DNA of 64,000 bases from the NCBI GenBank assembly GCA_963750065.1, contig CAVVPK010000018.1, positions 27,714-91,713 on the forward strand, given 5' to 3'. Position numbers and translations under genes: made by a program. The DNA comes from CAVSRC01 sp963750065. Its GTDB lineage: Bacteria; Pseudomonadota; Alphaproteobacteria; Rhizobiales; Kaistiaceae. Shown piece by piece: positions 54,690 through 63,117 of this stretch (position 1 is the stretch's first letter; each line of letters starts with the position of its first letter). The notes beneath the pieces are model-generated. The model made no database searches and was not told the origin of the DNA. It saw only the letters and a list, made by a program, of their open reading frames with translations.

Positions 54690-55094
54690 ATGGCACGGCG
54701 CCTTACACGGCTGCCTGAATCGCATGAGCGGCACTTGGTCGAGAACGAGTCGATCGTCCCCAAACCGGTGGCCGCCTCCGTTGCCGCCGGCGACGGCGAG
54801 CAAAGCCCGCCGATCGGGCGCCGCAAAGGCGAACTGGTCGGCGCAGCGGCGGTCGCCCGACATGCCAAGTCCGAACTGGAAAACATAACCGGGCTCGACG
54901 CCGACCGCGTTTCTGCCGTCGAGCAGAAGCCCGATGGATGGCACGTCACCGTCGATCTGGTCGAACTGAGACGCATACCGGCCGCGACCGATGCGATCGC
55001 CGCCTATGATGCGATCTTCGGACCGACCGGTGTGCTGCTGAGCTACCGCCGCACGCGACGCTACATGCGTGACCAGTTGCTTGACGAGTCATGA
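54690..55094 (+). CDS. gvpO: Gas vesicle protein GvpO
   Basis: 134 aa. The N-terminal ~50 residues are polar and probably flexible. The conserved C-terminal GvpO domain (about 50-128) reads AAAVARHAKSELENITGLDADRV, then GWHVTVDLVELRRIPAATD and the end VLLSYRRTRRYMRDQ. Small assembly protein in many bacterial and archaeal clusters. Overlaps the next gene by ATGA at 55091-55094. Confidence 0.92.
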   Translation: MARRLTRLPESHERHLVENESIVPKPVAASVAAGDGEQSPPIGRRKGELVGAAAVARHAKSELENITGLDADRVSAVEQKPDGWHVTVDLVELRRIPAATDAIAAYDAIFGPTGVLLSYRRTRRYMRDQLLDES

Positions 55095-55372
55095 GCAACC
55101 GATCCTCCAAGGCCGAAATCCAGTGCCCGATCGACGTGTTCGACGCCCACGAGATCAGGATCGAGGCACTGACCGAGATCATCAACGCGGCGCCGACCGC
55201 GTCTGAGAAGGTCCCGCATGCGCGCGATTTGATCGACGAGGCAGGCGTGTTGCTGGCCTGCACGAGTTACGACGCTGCCAACCCCAATTGCGGTCTCTGT
55301 CGCGGCTTCTCGACGCTGCGCCAGCAGACGGCAAAGCTGATCGTCAAGGCCGGCGGATCGACCGCACCCTGA
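55091..55372 (+). CDS. Small Cys-containing protein of unknown function in the gas vesicle cluster
   Basis: 93 aa, start overlapping the gvpO stop. A helical first half (DAHEIRIEALTEIINAA) and DLIDEAGVLLACTSYD precede NCGLCRGFSTLRQQTAKLIV, with a CxxC pair and two other Cys (positions ~12 and 57). Could bind metal or be redox-active. No family recognised. Tight coupling to gvpO and the following GvpA-family gene argues for a real gene. Confidence 0.6.
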   Translation: MSNRSSKAEIQCPIDVFDAHEIRIEALTEIINAAPTASEKVPHARDLIDEAGVLLACTSYDAANPNCGLCRGFSTLRQQTAKLIVKAGGSTAP

Positions 55373-55418
55373 CCGAAGGAAGTTGGCCAACCGAAACCGA
55401 AGTCAGGCCGATCACGAC

Positions 55419-55757
55419 ATGGAACACTCACTTCAGACCACCAACCTCGCCGACATCCTCGAGCGCGTCCTCGACAAGGGCATCGTGATCGCCGGCGATA
55501 TCACCGTCTCGCTGGTCGAGATCGATCTGCTCAACATCAAGGTTCGCCTGCTGATCGCTTCCGTCGACAAGGCAAAGGAGCTCGGCATCAACTGGTGGGA
55601 GACCGACCCCAAGCTCTCGGTGCACGCCGAGGACCTCGAGCGCGAGAACCGGGCGCTGAAACAGCGGCTGGAGAGTCTGGAAACGGCGCTGCTGCCCAAG
55701 CAGCCGCGGGCAAACGGGAAACGCAGGCAGGTTCGACGCGTCGCGGCGACGGCGTAG
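55419..55757 (+). CDS. gvpJ: GvpA-family minor protein, GvpJ-like
   Basis: 112 aa from the ATG at 55419; a TTG at 55383 would add 12 residues but its AAGGA lies too close. The GvpA-like core is LADILERVLDKGIVIAGDIT, VSLVEIDLLNIKVRLLIASV, then DKAKELGINWWETDP. A C-terminal coiled coil (LERENRALKQRLESLETALL) and basic tail are added, which true GvpA lacks. GvpJ-type proteins are thought to cap or seed the vesicle ends. Assignment to J rather than S rests on the extended C-terminus. Confidence 0.85.
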   Translation: MEHSLQTTNLADILERVLDKGIVIAGDITVSLVEIDLLNIKVRLLIASVDKAKELGINWWETDPKLSVHAEDLERENRALKQRLESLETALLPKQPRANGKRRQVRRVAATA

Positions 55758-55836
55758 AGCGCCTGAGGCGGACGACGGGTGACGATGATGGGTTCACATC
55801 CGGAGTATCGGGCGGTGGACCGTGAGAGAGGTGAGC

Positions 55837-58021
55837 ATGGATAGCCGGCCGGTCGAATTCGACCTATCGTGTCGCGGAAGCGCTTCCCAAGGATGTCGGC
55901 CGCGGTTTTGCCCGGCTGGACCCAAAGGACATGACCGAGCTCGGCGTCGAGATCGGCGACGTGATCGAGGTCGTCGCCAAGCAGACGACCGTGGCGCGCG
56001 TCATGCCGACACATGCCGAGCTGCGCGGCAAGCGCTTGATTCAGATCGACGGCATCGCGCGGGCCAATGCCGGTGCCGGTCTCGGCGAGCAGGTGACCGT
56101 CCGTCGCGCCGAGGCCAAGCCGGCGCGGGCGATCACGCTGGCGCCGGCCGACGCTCCCGGGCGCGCCGCGGCCGGGCTCGAAGGCCGCTATCTGACCCGC
56201 CTGCTCGACGGCATCCCGATGGTTGCCGGCGACCGGGTGCGCGTCAATCCAATCGGCACGCAGATGCGCAATTTCGTCGTTGGCAAGGTGGCGCCGCAGG
56301 GCGCCGTCATCGTCGGACCGACCACCGCGATCACCTGCGAAGGCGCCGCCGCGCGCCGCGATGCCATCACCTACGAGGACATCGGCGGCCTGCACAGGGA
56401 GGTGGCCCGCGTCCGCGAGATCATCGAACTGCCGCTCAAATACCCCGAAGTCTTCGCCCATCTCGGCATCGATGCACCCAAGGGCGTTCTGCTTTACGGC
56501 CCGCCCGGGCACCGGCAAGACGCTGATCGCGCGCGCGATCGCCCACGAAGCCAACGTGCATTTCATCCACGTCAACGGCCCCGAAATCATCGACAAGTTC
56601 TACGGTGCGAGCGAGGCGCAACTGCGCAAGATGTTCGACGAGGCGGAGCGCAACGCGCCGGCCATCATCTTCATCGACGAGATCGATGCCATCGCGCCCA
56701 AGCGCGAGGAGATGAGCGGCGATCGCCAGGTCGAACGCCGCGTCGTGGCCCAGCTCCTCGCTTTGATGGACGGCCTGGAGTCGCGCGGGCAGGTGGTGAT
56801 CATCGCCGCTACGAACATTCCCAACGCTCTCGACCCGGCGCTGCGTCGTCCCGGACGTTTCGACCGCGAAATCGAGATCGGCATCCCGGACAAGGAGGGG
56901 CGCCGCGAGGCCCTGGAAATCCATAGCCGTGGCATGCCGCTTGCCGATGCCGTCGACCTCGAGCGGCTCGCCGGCATCACACACGGATTCGTCGGCGCCG
57001 ACCTGGCGGCGCTGTGCCGCGAGGCCGCCATGAGTGCGCTGCGACGCCTGATGCCCGACATCGACTTCAGGAAGACCGAGATCCCGTACGACAAGCTGGC
57101 CGCGCTCAAGATCGAAGGGGCCGATTTCGAAAGCGCCCTGGCGGAAGTCGAGCCGTCGGCGCTGCGCGAAGTCGCTACCGAGATCTCGGACCTGCGCTGG
57201 GACGACGTCGGCGGAGCCGACGAGGTCAAGAAGCTCTTGACCGAGGTCGTGCTCTGGCAGCTCAAATACGACGCGCTCTTCCAGCAGGCCGGCGTTCGTG
57301 CCCCCAAGGGCGTCGTCCTTTACGGCGCGCCCGGCACGGGCAAGACGCTGCTTGCCAAGGCGCTTGCCGGCGAGACCGAGGCGAACTTCATCGCCGTCAA
57401 AGGTCCCCAGCTCCTCAGTATGTGGATCGGCGAGTCCGAGCGCGGCGTGCGCGAGGTGTTTCGCAAGGCGCGCCAGGCGGCGCCGTGCATCATCTTCTTC
57501 GATGAGATCGACGCGCTGGCGCCCCGTCGCGGCGGCAACGGTGGCAGCCAGGTCACCGAGCGGGTGGTGGCGCAGCTGCTCACCGAACTCGACGGCATCG
57601 AGGACCTCAAGGGCGTCGTCGTGCTCGCCGCAACCAACCGGCTCGATCTCCTCGACCCGGCCCTTTTGCGTCCCGGTCGGCTGGAGTTTCTGGTCGAGCT
57701 GCCGACACCCGACGCGGCGGCGCGGAGCGCGATCCTCGGCGTCCAGATGAGGCACATGCCGCTCGCCAAGGATGTGAATGATCGAGACGCTGGTGAACAA
57801 CACCGAAGGCCTCGTCGGCGCCGATCTCGAAGGTCTTTGCCGCCAGGCGGCGCTCTTCGCGATCCGCGAGATCGTCGAGCCGACCGGGAAGAAAGCGCCG
57901 TCGCGTGTCGGCGGGCGCTCCGGCCGAGCGAACCAAGGCGCAATTGCAGAAGCTCACGGTCACCAAGCGGCACTTCGAAAAGGCGCTTGCCGCCCACGAG
58001 ACGAACGGAACCCAGTCATGA
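55837..58021 (+). pseudogene. CDC48/VCP-type double AAA+ ATPase, broken by four +1 shifts
   Basis: Joined across frames it encodes ~725 aa of a CDC48-type protein: N-terminal double-psi barrel (GFARLDPKDMTELGVEIGDV), D1 AAA+ (Walker A GPPGTGKT, Walker B IIFIDEIDAIAPKR), D2 AAA+ (GAPGTGKT, IIFFDEIDALAPRR), end HFEKALAAHETNGTQS. Four single-base insertions break it: near 55867 (CTA-T-CGT), in GGG 56507-56509 inside the D1 P-loop, near 57780 (AAT-G-ATC), and in GGG 57913-57915. There are otherwise no stops or gaps. Its TGA overlaps the next ATG (58018), so the ancestral gene was in the operon. Either recently inactivated or mis-sequenced. Confidence 0.85.
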
Positions 58022-59004
58022 CCGGAATCTATGTCTACGCCGTCATCCCGGCAGCGGATCCAAGACCGTTCGAGGTCGCCGGCCTGTCGCCCACCGATCC
58101 GCAGGTCGGTACGATCGGAGGAAACGGACTTGCCGCGGTCGTCGGCGCGGCGCCGCCTCTCGATTTCCATGACCTGCCGCGCGAAGACGCGGTTCGCTAT
58201 CTCCTCGCCCATCAGCGCGTCGTGGAAGCGGTCATGCGTAGCGGACCGACGCTGCCGGTCAAGTTCGGGACGATCCTGCCGGACGAAGCGGCCGTGACCA
58301 GGCTGTTGATGCGTGGAGAAGCGGTGCTGGCCCCGCGCCTCGCCGAGCTTGCCGGGCATGTTCAGATCGAGCTGATCGTGTCGTGGAGTCTGGAGGACGT
58401 CTTCAGCGAGGTTGCCCAGGAGGACGCCGTCGTCCGGCTCAAGGCCGACGTCGCCGCACAACCGGCCGATGCGGCCAGCAGCGCCAGAATCGCATTGGGG
58501 AAGCTCGTCAAGGAGTCGATCGACCGCAAGCGCGAAGCCTATCGAAGCCGCATCGTGGCGGCCCTCCGGCCGATTGCCGCCGATATGGTCGAGAACGCAT
58601 TGATGGACGACCGCATGGTGGCCAACGTGGCGCTGTTGCTGCCGGAGCGGGCCAGCGAGGCGTTCGACCGCCAGCTTGCGGAACTCGACGAGGAATTCGG
58701 CGGCCGGCTCAATTTCCGCTCCGTCGGCCCGCTGCCGCCGAGCAGCTTCGCCACGGTCGAGGTGACGCTGCAATCCTACGAAGTCGTCGATCACGCCCGC
58801 CGGGCGCTCCGCCTCGGTGACAAAGCGAAGCTCATCGACATCAAAGCGGCGTATCGCCGGCTGATCCGGCAGAGCCACCCCGATGTGTCGGCGGCAGGTC
58901 CTGTCGGCGAGGGGGCGGCGGCCAAGCTCACCGACGCCTACAGGACGTTGATTGCGCTATGCCAATGCAATGCCGGCAACGAACGGCGAAGGCGCGTCGG
59001 CTGA
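58018..59004 (+). CDS. gvpL: GvpF/GvpL-family protein fused to a C-terminal J domain (copy 2)
   Basis: 328 aa. Residues 1-250 are GvpF/L: MTGIYVYAVIPAADPRPF, LPVKFGTILPDEAAVTRLL, end FRSVGPLPPSSFATVEV. Residues ~262-315 form a J domain: ARRALRLGDKAKLIDIKAAY, RRLIRQSHPDVSAAG with the catalytic HPD at 287-289, and AAKLTDAYRTLIALC as helix III-IV. The J domain should recruit DnaK to vesicle assembly. The stop at 59004 may come early: removing one base near 58980 extends the frame ~33 codons (GTVESAVVVAVRRQELAASS) to a TGA overlapping the next start at 59101. Confidence 0.9.
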   Translation: MTGIYVYAVIPAADPRPFEVAGLSPTDPQVGTIGGNGLAAVVGAAPPLDFHDLPREDAVRYLLAHQRVVEAVMRSGPTLPVKFGTILPDEAAVTRLLMRGEAVLAPRLAELAGHVQIELIVSWSLEDVFSEVAQEDAVVRLKADVAAQPADAASSARIALGKLVKESIDRKREAYRSRIVAALRPIAADMVENALMDDRMVANVALLLPERASEAFDRQLAELDEEFGGRLNFRSVGPLPPSSFATVEVTLQSYEVVDHARRALRLGDKAKLIDIKAAYRRLIRQSHPDVSAAGPVGEGAAAKLTDAYRTLIALCQCNAGNERRRRVG

Positions 59005-59100
59005 TGGCGGATGCCGGTTCGACCGCGGGACGGTCGAAAGCGCCGTCGTGGTGGCGGTGCGTCGCCAGGAGCTGGCGGCCTCGTCGGCGGAGGGACGGCC

Positions 59101-59976
59101 GTGACTGCCGCGCCTGCCCGCAAGGCCGCTGCCGAAGACAGCGTGGTCTATCTCTACGGCGTCGTCCGCCTCGCGCCCGACGCCAAGTCCTCATCTTTGC
59201 GCCTCGAAGGGATCATTCCCGAAGCCGCCGTCCGGCTGGTGCCGCACGGCGATCTGGCGGCTCTCGTCAGCACGGTTCCGGCTGACCAGTTCAGCGTCGA
59301 CGCGCTGCGAGCGGCAGCGGCCGATACCGATTGGCTGCGGGCCCGGGTGGTGGCGCATGACAAGGTGCTGAAGGAGCTTTGCGCGCGCTTTTCTTTGGTC
59401 CCCTTCCGCTTCGGCACCACCTGCCCGGCTGTGGCAGACGTGCCGGGGATTCTCACCCGCCAGCGTGCCCGCTTCGACCAGGCGCTCGACCGCATCGAGG
59501 GCGCTGCCGAATGGGGGGTAAAGCTCTATTGCGATCTGCCGGCGCTGCGCCGCCGCGTCGAAGAAGCTGTGCCGGCGATCCGCAGCATGCGCGAGACGCT
59601 GATGCGTGCCAGCGCGGGCACCCAGTTCTTCTTGCAGAAGCGCTACGACAGCGCCGTCGACGATGAGGGGCGCGCGTATACCGCCGAAATCGTCGCGCGC
59701 TGCCATGAGCGGCTGGCTGCCGCGGCACGCGACGCGGTCCAGGTTCAGGTGCGGGTGCCGGTCGACGATGATGGGCGCGCGGCACTGGCGATGAATGCCG
59801 CTTATCTCGTCGACAAGGACGCGACCGGCGCCTTCAAGCGGGCGCTGGCGCAGCTCAAACGCGAACTTGCCGCCGAGGGCTTCGTGCCCGAACTGACCGG
59901 GCCATGGCCGGCCTATCATTTCGTATCGCCCGATGACGAGGAGGAGGCCGTCGATGGCGTCACGCCCGAGCGCTAG
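59101..59976 (+). CDS. gvpF: GvpF/GvpL-family gas vesicle protein (copy 3)
   Basis: 291 aa from GTG 59101 (GTGACTGCC), chosen because homology begins at SVVYLYGVVRLAPD and the codon fits the overlap pattern; an ATG at 59011 adds a basic leader of poor quality. GvpF/L marks: LVPHGDLAALVSTVP, the helix VVAHDKVLKELCARFSLVPF then RFGTTCPAVADV, end ELTGPWPAYHFVSPD. Its last 23 bases overlap the next gene. Confidence 0.9.
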   Translation: MTAAPARKAAAEDSVVYLYGVVRLAPDAKSSSLRLEGIIPEAAVRLVPHGDLAALVSTVPADQFSVDALRAAAADTDWLRARVVAHDKVLKELCARFSLVPFRFGTTCPAVADVPGILTRQRARFDQALDRIEGAAEWGVKLYCDLPALRRRVEEAVPAIRSMRETLMRASAGTQFFLQKRYDSAVDDEGRAYTAEIVARCHERLAAAARDAVQVQVRVPVDDDGRAALAMNAAYLVDKDATGAFKRALAQLKRELAAEGFVPELTGPWPAYHFVSPDDEEEAVDGVTPER

Positions 59977-60178
59977 GAACGATCTTGCCCTGGCGGAGCT
60001 GCTCGATCGGGCGCTGACCAAGGGTGTCGTGGTGTGGGGCGACGCGACGATTTCGGTCGCCGGCGTCGACCTGGTCTATGTCGGGCTGAAACTGCTGGTC
60101 GCCTCGGTCGATACGCTGGAAGGGCTGCACGAAGATTCCGCTGCCAGAAGTCGCGAGATCGCAAGGCTCGGGTCATGA
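59954..60178 (+). CDS. GvpA-family minor protein, GvpS/GvpM-like
   Basis: 74 aa from the ATG at 59954, inside the 3' end of the previous gvpF/L. The core LALAELLDRALTKGVVVWGD, then ATISVAGVDLVYVGLKLLVASV matches the GvpS/GvpM branch (WGDATISVAGVDLVYVGL), which differs from GvpA by the G-V-D block. Likely a minor tip or nucleation subunit. The stop TGA overlaps the next ATG by 2 bases. Confidence 0.88.
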   Translation: MASRPSARNDLALAELLDRALTKGVVVWGDATISVAGVDLVYVGLKLLVASVDTLEGLHEDSAARSREIARLGS

Positions 60179-60915
60179 CCATCTGTCTCTACGCAATCAC
60201 CGACCGGCCGGAGATGCCGCTCCCGGCGCAATTGGGCCTCGACGACGCGGTGCTCGCCGCCATCGTCTGGCAGGGCATCGGCGCTGTGGTCAGCATCCAT
60301 GACGGCGAGCCGCCGCCGGCCAGCGCCGATGCGCTGTGGCGCTATGAGGCGGTGGTCGAGGCGCTGATGGAGTGCCGCACGGTTCTGCCAGTGCGCTACG
60401 GCACGATCCTGCCGTCGGCAGGTGCCGCCACCGACATGCTGCGCCGCGCCTACACGCAGTTCACCGACGACATCGCGCGTATCCAGGGCCAGGTCGAGAT
60501 CGGCGTCCGTTTCGTGCCGCTCGCCGTCGGTGCCGAGGACATGCGCGCGGCGCCGAAAGAACCAATCGCGCCATCGGGCACCGCCTATCTCATGACCAAG
60601 TTCGCGCAGGTGCGGGATCGCGAGAGGCGGTGTGCGGCGGCAACGGAGGCGGCGCACGCGATGCACGCCATCCTCAGGCGCTTGGCGACGGCCAGCCGTT
60701 TCGACGCCGCGACGGCCGATCGCGACTGGATCGCGGCGGCGTTTCTGATGCCACGGGATGCGACCGAGACATTCCGGCACGCCGTTTGCCGGCTTGCCAA
60801 GGCGCATCCCGATCTGGCGTTGCTGTGCACCGGTCCGTGGCCGCCCTATTCCTTTGTCGGTGCCCAGGCCGGCGAGAAAGCAATTGCGGAGGACCAACAT
60901 GGCTATCTCCACTGA
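60175..60915 (+). CDS. gvpL: GvpF/GvpL-family gas vesicle protein (copy 4)
   Basis: 246 aa, ATGA overlap with the gene before. It begins MTICLYAITDRPEMPLP and contains YEAVVEALMECRTVLPVRYGTILPSA, the conserved F/L helix-strand, and ends LCTGPWPPYSFVG. The most divergent copy, with a shortened first domain. Its last 17 bases overlap gvpK. Confidence 0.88.
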   Translation: MTICLYAITDRPEMPLPAQLGLDDAVLAAIVWQGIGAVVSIHDGEPPPASADALWRYEAVVEALMECRTVLPVRYGTILPSAGAATDMLRRAYTQFTDDIARIQGQVEIGVRFVPLAVGAEDMRAAPKEPIAPSGTAYLMTKFAQVRDRERRCAAATEAAHAMHAILRRLATASRFDAATADRDWIAAAFLMPRDATETFRHAVCRLAKAHPDLALLCTGPWPPYSFVGAQAGEKAIAEDQHGYLH

Positions 60916-61279
60916 TTTTGTGCGGCCGAATGGCACCAAGGTGCTCTATGCCCCGGAGGAAGAAGCCGGGCTCGAGCGCCTGGTGGAGGTGTTCAGCGAC
61001 GATCGCCCGGCGGGGCCGCGGCGCATCACCATCGATCCGCAGAAGGTCGAACGCGGTCTGGCGAAGCTGGTGCTGACCGTCGTCGAATTGCTGCGCCAGG
61101 TCATCGAGAAGCAGGCCGTGCGGCGCGTCGAAAACGGTACGCTCAGCGACGATGAGATCGAGCGTCTGGGGCAGACCCTGATCGCACTCGAGAAGCGCAT
61201 GGAGGAGCTCAAGGTGATCTTCGATCTGGAGGGCGAGGATCTGACGCTGAGCCTGGGCTCAATCGATAACTTGCTGTAG
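60899..61279 (+). CDS. gvpK: Gas vesicle protein GvpK
   Basis: 126 aa from the ATG at 60899, with GCGGAGG at spacing ~6. Conserved core: RITIDPQKVERGLAKLVLTV, VELLRQVIEKQAVRRVENGT, then LSDDEIERLGQTLIALEKRM. Essential for vesicle formation in species tested. Last gene of the cluster; no clear terminator hairpin with T-run follows. Confidence 0.94.
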   Translation: MAISTDFVRPNGTKVLYAPEEEAGLERLVEVFSDDRPAGPRRITIDPQKVERGLAKLVLTVVELLRQVIEKQAVRRVENGTLSDDEIERLGQTLIALEKRMEELKVIFDLEGEDLTLSLGSIDNLL

Positions 61280-61634
61280 CCGCGGTGTGCGAATAAGGCG
61301 GCGTGCGTTGTGCGAAGTCGACGAAGCGCAGTCTGTAATCTGAACATTGCGGATTTAAGACGTGCCAGCACCGCCAAATCACCGGCCAGCCTCAGAGAAT
61401 GTTTTGCGAGTTGTCGTTCTCGCTGCACCACTCCCGAATTCAGCAAACCGACGTAGCGCGCAAGCGCCGACGAAGAGCAATCGGCGCAGATACCCTGACG
61501 CCCTGCTTGCTGATCCCCATCATCCGTTCATGGCCGCCAATCGAATGCGCCCGCGGCGTCAATGCCGCGACCTCGGGGGCCGCCGATTGGCAAGGTTCTG
61601 GCCAGCCTCGCGCACAGTTCGTCGGGTCGCGTCC
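61280..61634. other. Intergenic region, no gene seen
   Basis: About 355 bases between gvpK and the gene remnant. Overlapping short frames exist on both strands, but none has a ribosome site, a family motif or sensible codon use. No terminator, tRNA or clear repeat was recognised. Confidence 0.4.
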
Positions 61635-61881
61635 TCACGCAACCTCCGCCGGAGCCGCGAGCCGGTGCAGCGCTGGCGCTAGAGTCTCGGGAAGCTTGTG
61701 GTAGTGACCGAGGGACGAGGCATACCAGCGCGAGCGGACCCGATCCGGCTCGATGGTTTTTCCTGCGGCCGCCAATGCGTGCGAGGCCGCTGCGAGATCC
61801 GGATAGAGCACCGCTGCCTTGCCGCCCGGAACCGAGCGATCACGCCCAGGGCGCGCGGCGCCCGAAAAGAAATCTATCTAC
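61635..61881 (-). pseudogene. C-terminal remnant of an unknown gene next to the IS110 element
   Basis: The minus frame is open for ~82 codons, ends in TGA at 61637-61635, and reads like protein: GGKAAVLYPDLAAASHALAA, then AGKTIEPDRVRSRWYASSLG and HYHKLPETLAPALHRLAAP. It has no start codon with a ribosome site and begins abruptly beside the IS110 gene. The simplest reading is a gene cut off by insertion or deletion at the element's edge. No matching 5' part is found beyond 63.1 kb. Parent family not recognised. Confidence 0.45.
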
Positions 61882-63115
61882 CGTCTTCGGGATCAAGTTG
61901 TTTTGGCGTGTTGCCATGGTTGGTTTTGGGCGAGGATGGCGTTGAGGATGACGATGAGCTTGCGCATGACGGCAGTGATGACGAGCTTGAAGGGCTTTCC
62001 GGCTTGACGCAGGCGTTGGGCGAAGGCTGCGATCACCGGGTTGTACCGGATGGCGACGACAGCCGCCATGTAGAGGGGTCGGCAGATTGGCGAGCGGCCG
62101 TGAGCGATGTGTCGCGGCGCCGATGTTTTGCCGCTGTCCTTGGCGATGGGAGCAAGGCCGGCCAGAGCGGCGGCCTCGGCCTTGGTGAGGTGACCGAGTT
62201 CGGGCATGTAGGCCAGACAGCTGGCAGCAGTCTGTGGTCCGACCCCGATGACGCTCTGCATGAGCCGAGCCTTGTGGGCCAGGGCTCCGGTGCGCAGAAG
62301 CCCGGCGATCTCCTTGTCCAACTCGGTCAGGCTGGCCCGCAAGCTGCGGATGTGCGCCCTGAGGCCGCGGCGAACGCTTGGATGATGGGCGTGCTCGAGA
62401 CGGTTGGTCTCGGCGATGAGCATGTCGTTGATCTCGTCGCGCCTGGCCTTCAGGGCCCTGAGAGCGGTCAGTTCCGGCGCAGGCGGCTGGTAAAGGCGGA
62501 GCTTGTCGGTGCGCAAGCCATAGAGGGCCAGCAGGCGGGCATCGATGGCGTCAGTCTTGGCGAGGAGGCCGAGATAGCGGGCAAAGAAGCGGACGCGGGA
62601 ACCGTGGGCGCGGTGGCAGGGAAGTGCGAGCTCGTGGGCGGCATCGATGACGTGTCGTTCATAGCCGCCGGTGGCTTCGCAGACGACCAGCATGGCACCG
62701 AGCGATGCCGCATAATTGCGCGTCATCTCCTTGCGCAGCAGCCGGCGTACTGCGGTCGGCGTGTTGGCGATGGTCGACTGCTCATCGGCTGGCAGGACGT
62801 GAACCACCAGTGTCTGCTTGCCAACCTCGAAGGCGACGACGTGATTGAAGGGCGGGTAAGTCGGGGTCATAGTCATGGGTGTCATCCGGGCATCCTGGAT
62901 TGCATGCGGCCGCGAAGGCCTGTCTACCGTTCGGATGGCCAAGGGAAGAGCGGCGGGGGTCACAGATAAATTGCGACCGCCAGGGTCCATCCCCACCACG
63001 ACCGCCCACCGCGCCGGGATGGGCAAGGCCATGCCCGTCCCGGCCCCCAGCTTGACGTGATTCGTGACGACGCCCGCCGGGGATAACTAGAGATACAATC
63101 CCCCCACCACAGACT
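61870..63115 (-). mobile_element. IS110-family insertion sequence (ends approximate)
   Basis: Holds one DEDD-type transposase plus ~230 bases of upstream non-coding DNA. IS110 elements lack obvious terminal inverted repeats and target duplications, so the ends cannot be fixed by eye; they are set by the remnant gene on one side and the change of composition near 63.1 kb on the other. Confidence 0.6.
61893..62885 (-). CDS. IS110-family transposase (DEDD recombinase)
   Basis: 330 aa from the ATG at 62885; further Mets at 62876 and 62870 are possible, and the frame is open to 63032. N-terminal RuvC-like domain: FNHVVAFEVGKQTLVVHV, VVCEATGGYER, KTDAIDARLLALYG. C-terminal Tnp20 domain: SVIGVGPQTAASCLAYMPEL, then ALAGLAPIAKDSGKTSAPRH and CRPLYMAAVVAIRYNP with the conserved Ser. 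The first catalytic residue, normally Asp in a GIDVxK-like block, is Glu20 (AFEVGK), so activity may be altered. The frame is otherwise intact. Confidence 0.92.
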   Translation of the reverse strand: MTPMTMTPTYPPFNHVVAFEVGKQTLVVHVLPADEQSTIANTPTAVRRLLRKEMTRNYAASLGAMLVVCEATGGYERHVIDAAHELALPCHRAHGSRVRFFARYLGLLAKTDAIDARLLALYGLRTDKLRLYQPPAPELTALRALKARRDEINDMLIAETNRLEHAHHPSVRRGLRAHIRSLRASLTELDKEIAGLLRTGALAHKARLMQSVIGVGPQTAASCLAYMPELGHLTKAEAAALAGLAPIAKDSGKTSAPRHIAHGRSPICRPLYMAAVVAIRYNPVIAAFAQRLRQAGKPFKLVITAVMRKLIVILNAILAQNQPWQHAKTT

Positions 63116-63117
63116 GC

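Noticed and set aside
61698..62969. A 423-codon plus frame across the IS110 element.
   Set aside because: Antisense of the transposase; no recognised domain.
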